Shown one piece after another: positions 53,557 through 63,153 of a stretch of DNA of 64,000 bases (its first letter is position 1; each line of letters opens with the position of its first letter). A model generated the notes under the pieces. The model was not told where the DNA came from, did no database searches, and saw nothing but the letters and a program-made list of their open reading frames with translations. The stretch is from the NCBI GenBank assembly GCA_025603075.1, contig MU626377.1, forward strand, positions 1 to 64,000. The letters are read 5' to 3'. Position numbers and translations under genes: made by a program. This stretch comes from Neoconidiobolus thromboides FSU 785. Its lineage: Eukaryota; Entomophthoromycota; Entomophthoromycetes; Entomophthorales; Neoconidiobolaceae.

Positions 53557-54630
53557 TTAAATATCATCAACTTTGACTATAGCCTTGCCAAAGTTTCTGC
53601 CTTGAAGCATATCAATAAACGCTCCAGGTAAACTTTCAATACCAAAAGATAAATCTTCTTTATATTGGATTTTACCTTCCTTCAAATAGTTACTAAAAAT
53701 TTGATTAGATTTTGGCCAAAGATCTCTTCTAAAAGCAACACCAAACCCTTGCATTTTAATCCTTTTGCTTAAAATGTTCATAGAATTATGTAAACCATCC
53801 CTATTATTACTATTATTGTATTGTGAAATCATACCACATACGCTTATACGGCATTCACTGTTAGCTACTTCCAATACTGCATCCAACATTTTCCCACCTA
53901 CATTATCAAAATAAATATCAATCCCATTAGGGCAATGCTGTTTAAGAACTGAAACAAAGTTCTTTTCATTCTTATAATTAAAGGCTGAATCAAACTTTAA
54001 TTCATTTAAAAGGAAGTCGACTTTTTCATCACTGCCTGCAGACCCGACCACATTTAATCCTAATAATTTACTGTACTGCCCAACAATTTGTCCTACAGCA
54101 CCTGAAGCTGCTGAAATAAAAATAGTTTCTCCTCTTTTTATAGGTTCACATATAGTGTGCAAACCAACGTAAGCAGTAGCACCTAATATACCCGTGATAC
54201 TTAAATAATAGGATAGCGGTATTTGCGCATTTCTTTCCTTTGGTATAGGCTCCGTTACATTTACATCTACAATAGAGTATTTTGCCCAATCCCCAATAGT
54301 TATAACAAAATCCCCTACTTCATACTGGTCATTTTTGGATTTTAAAACTTGTGCAATAGCTCCGCTACGGATTGGTGACCCTATCTTAAAAGATGATACT
54401 ATATTTTTTGTATCTTCATCTCCCATTCGCCAACGTGTATATGGATCAATGGAAATATACATAATTTTCACTAGAAGCTCTTCGTGGGTTATTTTAATAT
54501 TATCTATATCAATATCCTCATAGACTACTTTGAAGGTTTCATCAACCTTTGGTAGGCCACGTGGAACACTTTGATAAACTACTTTGCTGTTCTTGATCAT
54601 TGAATATATTATAATTTTTGTGTTTTTCAT
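53557..54630 (-). CDS. NADP-dependent medium-chain reductase, PTGR/alkenal reductase type (346-357 aa)
   Basis: Single exon. It belongs to the zinc-independent MDR family that reduces alpha,beta-unsaturated ketones and aldehydes (leukotriene B4 dehydrogenase, plant double-bond reductase, bacterial CurA). Visible marks are YISIDPYTRWRM near the N-terminus, GILGATAYVGLHTICEPIKR, the nucleotide-binding AASGAVGQIVGQYSKLLG, the family-typical GIDIYFDNVGG and CGMISQYN. There are no catalytic-zinc ligands, as expected. The first ATG (54630) gives 11 extra residues; MIKNSKVVYQSVP at 54600 is the more usual start. The upstream region carries a 37-bp tandem duplication (54767-54840). Likely role: detoxification of reactive carbonyls or secondary metabolism. 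Confidence 0.93.
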   Translation of the reverse strand: MKNTKIIIYSMIKNSKVVYQSVPRGLPKVDETFKVVYEDIDIDNIKITHEELLVKIMYISIDPYTRWRMGDEDTKNIVSSFKIGSPIRSGAIAQVLKSKNDQYEVGDFVITIGDWAKYSIVDVNVTEPIPKERNAQIPLSYYLSITGILGATAYVGLHTICEPIKRGETIFISAASGAVGQIVGQYSKLLGLNVVGSAGSDEKVDFLLNELKFDSAFNYKNEKNFVSVLKQHCPNGIDIYFDNVGGKMLDAVLEVANSECRISVCGMISQYNNSNNRDGLHNSMNILSKRIKMQGFGVAFRRDLWPKSNQIFSNYLKEGKIQYKEDLSFGIESLPGAFIDMLQGRNFGKAIVKVDDI

Positions 54631-54766
54631 TAGTAGCCCTATTTAAATATTATATATCGCCATACTCATTACTAATAATAAAAACATCATTTATTAGTTC
54701 TTTACATAATATAACTCTGATTATTAATATCATCGAAAAAGTCAGAGTTAAATTTTTTATTTTAGA

Positions 54767-54840
54767 TTCGAATATTTTATGTAAGTCCGAAATTTTCAGA
54801 TTCGAATATTTTATGTAAGTCCGAAATTCTCAGATTTTAA
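54767..54840. promoter_or_regulatory. 37-bp tandem duplication upstream of the reductase gene
   Basis: Two almost identical units, each with the palindrome ATTCGAAT followed by ATTTTATGTAAGTCCGAAAT. They lie about 135-210 bp upstream of the minus-strand start at 54630, a plausible place for duplicated regulator sites. Regulatory role is inference. Confidence 0.45.
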
Positions 54841-54950
54841 TGTTTTTTAAAATAACAATTCTTGTAGTGTTTATTCAATTGAAAGGGTTACAACATCGTT
54901 AATAAAATTTAAGCCATTTATTACTCTTCCAATTTAAACAGATCCATATA

Positions 54951-54995
54951 ATGTATTTTTTATTTAAAAATTCTATTAGCAATTTTTTTAATTAT
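54951..54995 (+). mobile_element. MITE fragment (copy 28)
   Basis: Left half only: ATGTATTTTTTATTTAAAAATTC and AGCAATTTTTTTA. Confidence 0.45.
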
Positions 54996-55048
54996 ATGTT
55001 TTATACTATTTTATTGAATGTTTAATAGATATATAATATATAAATATA

Positions 55049-55145
55049 TGGGGTGTTTTTTTGGCCTCATTACTTTTTCAACTTTTAAGTACTATTTGAG
55101 CGGGAAATTGTTAGTAAAACTCTCAAACACAGAAACATATCCCCA
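55049..55145 (-). mobile_element. MITE, copy 29 (reverse), with paralogous empty site
   Basis: TGGGGTGTTTTTTTGG to ACATATCCCCA, TA on both flanks. The same flanking repeat at 58253-58335 (minus) lacks the element. Confidence 0.93.
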
Positions 55146-55182
55146 TATAGTTATATAGTTTATTTTGCTTTATTTTTTATTA

Positions 55183-55620
55183 AAATAAAAGCAAAATCCA
55201 AGCTTTTATAATTAAACTTCAAAATGGAAGTTTAGAATTTTTTAATATAATAAAGAAAAACACACTATACGAACATTGTAATTCATTTATATTAATTTTG
55301 ACAACTATTTATAATAACTCAGAGTTTACGGAATTTTATAATAATAATAAACTTAATCAAGCAACATATAAAATTAATACTTTAAAGAAAACAAGAAACA
55401 AAAATCAATAGATAATATTATTATCAATTATAACTTCAGTATATTTTTTTGCTAAATGCAGTTTTGAATTTAATGTAGATAGAATTAATATAGTTTTGAA
55501 TTTAATGTAGATAGAAATTAATATAGTTATTCAAAATAATTAACAATAATAAAATATCAAGATTACAACATACTATTAAAATACAAAAAAAATAAATATA
55601 AATTAAAACTAAAAATAATA
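55183..55620 (+). repeat. Repeat related to 49970-50600
   Basis: Aligns block by block with 49970-50600: AACTTCAAAATGGAAG, CATTGTAATTCATTTATATT, ACAACTATTTATAATAACTC and ATTATCAATTATAACTTCAG. It has lost the reading frame and contains a 38-bp tandem duplication at about 55463-55535 (AGTTTTGAATTTAATGTAGA units). Confidence 0.7.
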
Positions 55621-55633
55621 AAAATAAAAGTAA

Positions 55634-55728
55634 ATATTTTTTTTAGTTTTACCACTTTTTTTATTTTTCAAGCACTATTTGAGTAAAAAAGTTATTAATA
55701 AAATTTTTAAACAAAAAACATATTTCTA
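55634..55728 (-). mobile_element. MITE, copy 30 (reverse, degenerate)
   Basis: The core CAAGCACTATTTGAGTA is present. Termini are decayed (ACATATTTCTA end). Confidence 0.7.
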
Positions 55729-55803
55729 TATATTATTTGATTCAATAAAATTACTAAATAGTCAACAATTGATATTAATTATACTTTACTTTAAAAACTC
55801 ACG

Positions 55804-56758
55804 CTAATTAAAATATGTTTGTCTAATATACTCCTTTAAAGACTCAAACTTAAACCCAGGAAGCAAATAGTTTGAATCCTTTTCAATATAAACATTTCCA
55901 AGCTCGATATCCCTCCCACAATGCGCAAACAAGAGATAGTAAATATCTTCAGCTTTTTCGACAATCAATTTTTCGATTTCTTTCAAATCAATATACTCAA
56001 TCTCTAAAGGCTTTTGGCCAACTTCGCCTATTTGTTTTACAATTTCGTTCATGGTTGTGACTTGAGAAGATATATTGACGTGGGCATTCTTGACTTCAGG
56101 GAAATGATAGGTTTGTGCAATAAAGCTAGCAACATCTCTAATACGAGTTATATTGAGCTTTGTGTTTCCAGAACCTACAATTTTGGCTTTATTGTTAATA
56201 ACATCAATACCGAAAAGCTCGCTAGTTATATGCTCATAGAAAAAGCCACAGTTATAGTAAATGTAATTTAAACCAGATTTCTCAAGGTGTTTTCTAATTT
56301 CAGCTTTTGGGGCAGTGAATGGATTGTTGGTTCTAATGGTAGAGTTAGTAAAACTAGAATTAAAATAAAGTTAAACAAAAGTACCCCTCTAATTTACTAA
56401 AGAACTCAGAAGGTATAAATAAATTGACATTATTTTTAACTGCTGCGTTAAGCAAAACTAAATTGATCTTTACAAAATCAAGACTATTTAGAGCTGACAC
56501 TACTACATCAATTTCTTTTAACGCAGCGTTTAATTCATCTTGGTTATTATAATCAACCTCAACAACTTCAGCACCGCGTTTAATAAACTTCTCTTTTAGT
56601 TGTGGATTGCTCACTTCACCAGTACTTTTTCTAGTCAATACTTTTAATTTAATCCCCTCAATTTTCAAAAATTCCTCCGTAAGGTTCTGACCAAGGGCTC
56701 CAGTGCCACCAGCAATAGCTACTCTCTTAAGATTGTTTGGGATAGTTGATAAAGTCAT
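55804..56758 (-). CDS. NmrA-like / isoflavone-reductase-like NAD(P) protein (307 aa)
   Basis: Two minus-strand exons, 56385-56758 and 55804-56353, joined across a 31-bp intron (GTACTTTTG...TTCTAG) that contains an in-frame stop if unspliced and is not a multiple of three. The protein has the Rossmann motif VAIAGGTGALGQNL near the N-terminus, VVVSALNSLDFVKINLVLLN, FIPSEFFSKLEGF and, after the junction, NNPFTAPKAEIRKHLEKSGL, with the family-typical Lys of the PCBER/IFR group. These proteins are atypical short-chain dehydrogenases that act as reductases or as redox-sensing NmrA-type regulators; which applies here cannot be told. Length is usual (about 300-310 aa). Confidence 0.92.
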
Positions 56759-56849
56759 TTTTGTTTTTTCAAATGTATTTGTTTTAAATTACAAGAATAC
56801 TAAATGGCAGCTTTTATACTTTTTCGTAGCACTGGTAAGATGGTAATAT

Positions 56850-56865
56850 AAGGGTCGGAACCCTT
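56850..56865. promoter_or_regulatory. Palindrome AAGGGT-CGGA-ACCCTT upstream of the NmrA-like gene
   Basis: Perfect 6-bp arms around CGGA, 92 bp upstream of the minus-strand start at 56758, in otherwise AT-rich DNA. It could be an operator-like site for a dimeric regulator; unproven. Confidence 0.35.
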
Positions 56866-57476
56866 GTGATGTTTCTTATGCTATAGTATTGTATAACATT
56901 ATTAGTAATGATGAATTACTTTTAAAATTCAAAGTAATGAGAAGTTTGATTGTTTAATTGAATAAAGGTATGGGGCACTGCTCCTTCCTTATTAGGCTGG
57001 CCTAGTCGGAGTTTTCGCTTAAACTATTTACTAGGACAAAAAGTACGTTAAATTGGTTTTTTTTTTGGATGTAATAATATTCTTTTCGATTGAACTAGCC
57101 TAGTAAAATTGTGATTCTTACTAATATAATGCTGAGAATTAAAAACCTACTGTTTCCTACCGAATTACTCTAACCTAGCTGAAATTTTGGATTTGGTATT
57201 ACTAATCCAATTACATGTACTAACAAAACAACTATTGAATATTGACTAATAATTAATTTTAAAATATTCGAATCTTTATTGATTATTGAAAATCCAGATA
57301 TTTAAGTTTATTGGAATTTTAAAAATAGATAGTTTTACTAACATCATCGACTTTTTAAAATTCATGTTTTAATGGTATATTATCAAACAAATACATAGGT
57401 TAGCATTGTTGAAATTACAAAATATAGAGCAATAATTGGTTTCCAGTTAAAAATAATAAAAGTTTCAAATACCATA

Positions 57477-57490
57477 TGGGGATGTCCAAA
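57477..57490 (+). mobile_element. MITE terminal fragment (copy 31)
   Basis: Only TGGGGATGTCCAAA after a TA. The rest is absent. Confidence 0.4.
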
Positions 57491-57689
57491 TTGGTTTTGT
57501 TTTTTATTTAATTTTTTATTAAAAAGGAAAAGTATCTGATACAGTTCTAAATTATTATATTATAGTTTATATTGTAAATTAGTTGAGTTTCTACTAGACC
57601 TAATAAAAATTGCCATATTAATAAGGCTTTTACTGATATAATATATATTAATATTAATCAAGGTTGTAGTATATAAATAAATACATGGG

Positions 57690-58153
57690 TGTGAAATCTG
57701 GTACTCAGAGTTTGGAGTCAAGGACAGCTATTGTTGGATTGACTACACTATAAGTCGAAAGGTCTTAGTTTATGTGACTAAGATAGACTTGGATTATGAG
57801 GAATAGCACGTAATAGGTTACAAGCTATATAAGACAAATAGAATAGACAATACTAATGTAAAATCTATGTAAGATACTATTAAGAAAACTTAGTGGGTTT
57901 ATTAAATGTTCGAGATATCAAGGAATAATTCAGTTAAAAAGCCTCGAACTACTATACTCTGTAAACTCTTTTATACTCTGAAAAGTATAAATATCAAAAT
58001 GAGAGGATAATATTCTTTGGGATGGAGCTAGAAATTCTCATAGCAAATCAAACTAAGAACGTGGGATTGATTTTCTCTGAACTCAAGAACATAATAGCTT
58101 AGGCGATTGTTATGCTATAATTAACCATGAAGCTGACAAAGCGATATTTCACA
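57690..58153 (+). mobile_element. LTR-like element, copy 3 (464 bp)
   Basis: Same ends and TATATAAG box as the copy at 50885; matched along its length. No target-site duplication is evident (GGG on the left, GTT on the right). Confidence 0.7.
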
Positions 58154-58176
58154 GTTTATATTGTGTACTCTTCCCT

Positions 58177-58335
58177 ATTGTATTGAAATTTTCAAAAATT
58201 CCATTTCGAAGTTTAGTTATGAAAGTTTTCATTTTGCTTTTATTTCAACAAAAAATAAAGTCAAATAACTATATTTATATAATTATATAATCATATAGTT
58301 ATATATTATATATCTATTAAATATTTAACAGAAAT
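58177..58335 (-). repeat. Repeat fragment with a MITE empty site
   Basis: On the minus strand it matches 55008-55225, through ATTTAATAGATATATAATATA, ATAAAAGCAAAAT and AACTTCGAAATGGAA, but without the MITE present there at 55049-55145. Confidence 0.75.
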
Positions 58336-58838
58336 AGTATATTTCTAAGTAAATTCTGAAACCAATTCGGGCAACCCCAATATCCTTATATTATTTTAGT
58401 TAATTTAATCCAAAGTATTAGGTTTACCTTCTATTTGTTTAGATACACTTGAAAACTTATCTTTTTCATCGGCCAAGCATTGGACTTACCTTGCCTTTAT
58501 ATTGATTTATCAGTTAGTATAGCAATGGGCTTAGGGGCTTGAAAGTCTTTATTATTTTTATATGATACTATCAGACTTACTTTTTATTTTGCTGTTCAAG
58601 GTATTTTTTAATTTTTACATATTAATTTAATGAATCATTCATTTTATTGTGTCAGTTTAATTAATTTGGATACTTAAGAGTGATTTGTTTATTAAATGTT
58701 TAGTTTTAACTTCAATTAAGATTAGAGAATAATTCAATATAAGATAATATTTTCTATTATTTATTTAAAGTTTTAAAAGAGAAGGGCATAAAATATCGTC
58801 AATAACTTTAATGAACCAAATATCAAATAAAAGTCAAC

Positions 58839-60529
58839 TTAATTTTCACAAAGTTCTAATCGTTTTTTAGCGTCAGCAAATAATTGATCCCAATTAGAAA
58901 ACATAACAAAATAAAATAAAGCAAAAGAAGTACCAAAAAGAGCAATACAAATACCATACCACATACCAAATAATCCATATTTTAAATAAAAAGCTAATAC
59001 AATACTAATTGGTATAGCTACACAATACCAAGATAATAAATTCACTATACCACCTATCTTTTGTCTACCTTGACCTCTTAATATACCACTACAACAACAC
59101 GCTACACTATCAAATACCTAATAACAACACATTAGTATTAATAACATTAATATTGTATTTAAAATTAAACTTACATGATATACACAAGTGAATGGAATTA
59201 AAACGATTAATATATCTTTCAATTCTTTAACATTAGTAAATAAAGAAGCAAATTGATGTCTAAATGTAAATAAAAACAAAGAATTAAAGATTGGTACAGT
59301 AACGGATAATAATATAGAACATGAAGAAGTTAATTTGGCCCTATTAACATGGTGTGCACCTAATAAATTACCAATTCGATTACTAGCAACAATACCAATT
59401 GATAAGGAATAAGCATATAACATTGAATCAATATTAAGTGCTATAAAATGTGCTGCAAGTGAATCCTCACCTATAAAATAATAATTTAATTTAATTTAGT
59501 CTATTTTTATATTTTGTATTTCAACAATAATAATGATAAATAAATAAGTAAATAAAATATTACCTAAATAACTAACAGTTAAAGATATTAAACTCCAAGC
59601 CCACCATTCAGAACATAACATTAATATACCATTTAAACCCAAATTAATATAAATTGAAAAATTAGTTAAACAATCTTTCGTCCATCCACCCCAGCACTCC
59701 AAACCTTCAACATAATAAATATATATCATCATGGATAAAAAAGTAATCCAATTAGAAAATACAATTGTAAACGGAGCGCCAATAAAACCAATTGATGTAG
59801 TTGGATGCCACATTAAAAAATAATTTACAATAATAGTAATTGGTACAGTTAATAGAAATACCCAAGTTTGAGCTCGCATAATTTCTAAAATAAAAAAGAT
59901 TAAATATTAAATATTATGCTATTATATTACACTATGAAAAATGACTTACTTTGAGCTTGTAAGTACTTTTTCAAGCATTCAAATAAAATATAAGGTGGAA
60001 AACCTAAGATCATAATTCTTAAATAAATACTTGATAACTTAGCCACTTCTGGAGTTTGTTGTAAAAATAATAATAGTGATTCAGAGAACCACCAAACAGT
60101 AAAAATTGGGATAGTCATCATCATTTGAATAACGATTCCTCTTTGTAAATGAACTCCTACTTGTTTTTTATCACTAGCTCCTGTAAATGCTTGAGAACAT
60201 AATGTATCTAATGCGGTTGCCATACCTAGACTAATTGAATTTCCTGTTGTATTTGCTAAAGTGGCTCCTAATGCAACTGCACTTATTTCAATAGCTCCGT
60301 ATTGACTCATACTATATAAATTAATAGTTGGTATACTAAATTGAATAAAAGTAGATAATATAATTGGTATTGCCGATGTAATTAAATAAATTAATTCATT
60401 AACAATAGCTCTATAATGATAAATAAAAACTAAATCATGTTCTTCATTCTTAATACATTCTGCTAACAACAGACTATTTTCACTTGTCCCTTCTTCTATT
60501 GTATTAAAACTGTCACTTTTTTTATCCAT
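58839..60529 (-). CDS. MATE family efflux transporter (491 aa)
   Basis: Four minus-strand exons: 59950-60529, 59564-59884, 59175-59470 and 58839-59117, with introns of 65, 93 and 57 bp. The MATE signature LGMATALDTLCSQAFTG, LKKYLQAQ/KIMRAQTW (split by intron 1), EGLECWGGW and SNRIGNLLGAHHVNRAKL are all present, with 12 helices after an acidic N-tail. It shares its last two intron positions with the gene at 30144 and the last one with the gene at 1289; intron 1 is unique to this copy. EGLECWGGW differs from EGKECWGGW in the paralogs. Substrate unknown. Confidence 0.94.
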
Positions 60530-61304
60530 GAATTATTTGTTGTTAGGAATTCTATTTATTTTTTATAAAGAAGATAAGCTCAAATTTCATTCTTAATTTA
60601 TAGATAGAACAATTTAGGTATAGCGCAGCAATTCTCATAATTACCGACTTTTTAACGCAAATGGGATAGTTTTAATTCATAAGTAATTGTGACTCGAAAT
60701 TCAATTAAAGTATTAGAATATTAATTCTTGACTCAAAAGAAATCATATACTATAAAGTAAAAGAGATGAATGTTTCATCGCTATTATATCTATAGTATGT
60801 CTTATATGCATCCTTAGCACCTTCTTTGAGTTAAAGAGGATTTAGAATGAGACATTTATTTACAAAAATAGTAAGAATAAAAGCTGCGACAAAATTAGAT
60901 GCGAAACTTTGCAAATTTAAAAAAACTGGAATTTAAAATAAAAATAATTTAAAAACTATAAAAATCAGATGAGAAACTTTGCAATTTTAATTACTAATTC
61001 AGAGCTTAATATTCTACTCATTTAAACTAACAAAAAGATTAAGGATCATGAGTTTTAGTTGATAAAGGAGCTTAAAGATTAAAATTATATTGCTTTTCAT
61101 ACAATGATTGAATGATTTTCTTTGTAAAAATTATTATTAAAAAGTTATCAAAAATAACGATTTTCATTGTCTTTAAAATATCCGATGCTTTGTTTTCTTC
61201 AAGCTTTTATGACTTATCATTAATATTATTTAATTAACTAATATTTATTATACCTCAAAGATCTTTTGTGATATACTTGACTCGAAGTTTTAACTTATTA
61301 GTTA

Positions 61305-61385
61305 CTTTGGAATTTTACTAACAGCCTTTTCGTTCAAATAGCGCCTAAAAAATGGAAAGAGTGATAACCAAAAAAACATCCTCTA
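61305..61385 (+). mobile_element. MITE, copy 32 (left end lost)
   Basis: GGAATTTTACTAACAGCC through the AAATAGCGCCTAAAAAATGG core to AACATCCTC. The first ~20 bp are replaced. Confidence 0.7.
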
Positions 61386-61724
61386 ATTTAAAAATTTTCA
61401 TTTAAATTTACTATAAAATTTTTTATTTATTAACTACAAAAAACATTGTTTTATATTTTAATGCCTGTATCTAATATTTATAGTATTTTAATTCAATATA
61501 TAAAGAAACTTTTCAGAATAATGACTTTTTCAAAAAATTTTGCTGAATTTAATAAACTTATTTTTATCTTTATTTTATAGTTTTTATATAACTTAATTAT
61601 TGCATATTATTTTTTTATTTATAAGTTTATTTTAATCATCAAAATTATTTTTTTTTGATTTATCATAAACAATTGATTAAAAAGCTTTTATAATCTTTTT
61701 AAGTATTAGATTTTATATAATAAT

Positions 61725-62143
61725 CATCGGATCTCATACCCAATGACTGGAGTCAAAAACAGCTATTGTCTGATTGACTTACATTGTAGGTCGAAAGATC
61801 TTAGTTTGTGACTAAGATAGACTTGGATTATGAAAAATAATACGTAATAAGCTACGGAATATGTAAGACAAATAGAATAGACAATACTAATGTAAAATCT
61901 ACGTAAAATATTATTAAGTAAACTTAGTGGCTTTGTTAAGTGTTCAAGACATCAAGGAATAATTCAGTTAAAAAGCCCAGAGCTATTTATCTTTTAGAAG
62001 TTCTTTTATACTTCGATAAGTATAGGTACCAAAACATGGAGATAATATTCTTTAGGACGAAGACACAAATTCTTATAGCAAATCAAACTAAAAGTATGAA
62101 ATTGATTGCCTCTGAATTCAAGAACTCAACAACTTAAGTGATA
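61725..62143 (+). mobile_element. LTR-like element, copy 4 (truncated)
   Basis: Matches copies 2 and 3 from near the start to AACTCAACAACTTAAGTG, then lacks the last ~70 bp. A MITE left half begins six bases further on. Confidence 0.65.
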
Positions 62144-62148
62144 TTATA

Positions 62149-62191
62149 CGGGGATGTATTTTTGTGTTTAAGAATTTTACTATTAATACAA
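62149..62191 (+). mobile_element. MITE left-half fragment (copy 33)
   Basis: CGGGGATGTATTTTTGTG and TTAAGAATTTTACTA, then unrelated sequence. Confidence 0.6.
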
Positions 62192-62496
62192 AATAAGTAG
62201 CTCGAAGAAACAAAATTTACTTTAATAATAAAGCAAAAAACAAATTATTTGAGAAAAATGCCAATTAAATTAAGTAAAATTGACTAGCATTAACCCTGGT
62301 TTTAATTCTTAATTTAACTATTAATATTTTTACAAATATAGTGATTTGTTATATATATAGCAGTGTTTTTTTAATTGAAATAGTGTAATAAACTACAAAG
62401 TAATTTTTTTTAAAAATTCCAACTAATATTGTAAATAAAGCTTTATTTTCATAAGTATTAAATAATTTTTTTAAATTCAAGGTTCAAAAGATTATA

Positions 62497-62595
62497 TTGG
62501 GATGTTTTCTTTGTTTCATTGCTTTTTTCATTTTTTAAGCGCTATTTGAGTGCAAAGATTGTTAGTAAAATTATTAAACAAAAAACATATCCTTA
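62497..62595 (-). mobile_element. MITE, copy 34 (reverse)
   Basis: Full-length reverse copy with diverged termini (TTGGGATG; ACATATCCTTA). Core AAGCGCTATTTGAGTG intact. Confidence 0.82.
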
Positions 62596-63009
62596 TTTTA
62601 TTTGTTACACGTAATACGTTAAGGAAGAGTAAAGTGGAGTCAGGATTAGCCTAGGACAATTATTAAAGAAAGAAGTGGATTTAAAAATGAAGTTACTCAT
62701 GGCAGACATCAAGAGAACATAGGATAATATAAGGTGATTGAGTGGACTTTGTTAAGAGCTCCTGAGGATGGTACACTCGACCTCCAAATAAATGATCCTG
62801 AGACACTCAGTAAATAGAGAAGCACGGGAAGATTTGAACAAACATTTATAACCTTATAATTGCTTTAAATATTTTTAGTTGACTTCAAAAGTTATAGTTT
62901 TATTCAATATTGAATAAGTTTATTAAAATAAAAAACTACAGATTCATTAAGTAAACTTTGTTTTAGTTCAAGGTTTACTATCTTGTTATAAAGCACTAAT
63001 GATAAAATA

Positions 63010-63100
63010 TGAGGATGTATTTTTAAGGATTTTACCAATAAATTTTCCACTCAAATAGCGCTTAAAAAATGGAAAAAGTGGTGAAACCAAAAACACCCCA
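63010..63100 (+). mobile_element. MITE, copy 35
   Basis: TGAGGATGTATTTTTAAGG to AACACCCCA, TA on both flanks, small internal deletion near the left end. Confidence 0.87.
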
Positions 63101-63153
63101 TAAACTTAATAATTTGAACTTTATTATGTAGTGAGTAAACTTTAGACATGTTA

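Larger units (their letters stand above)
54631..55803. other. Intergenic with promoter repeat, MITEs and a repeat copy
   Basis: Holds the 37-bp tandem repeat, MITE sequences at 54951-54995, 55049-55145 and 55634-55728, and a copy of the 49970-type repeat at 55183-55620. Confidence 0.55.
56759..58838. other. Intergenic with LTR-like element and repeat fragments
   Basis: Holds a palindrome at 56850-56865, a MITE end at 57477-57490, the LTR-like element at 57690-58153 and a repeat fragment at 58177-58335. A few protein-like codons around 58400-58610 (CLDTLENLSFSSAKHWTYLA) are interrupted by stops and not recognised. Confidence 0.5.
60530..63153. other. Intergenic with MITEs and a truncated LTR-like element
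   Basis: Holds MITE sequences at 61305-61385, 62149-62191, 62497-62595 and 63010-63100, and the LTR-like copy at 61725-62143. A less AT-rich patch at 62620-62850 has no recognised content. Confidence 0.5.
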
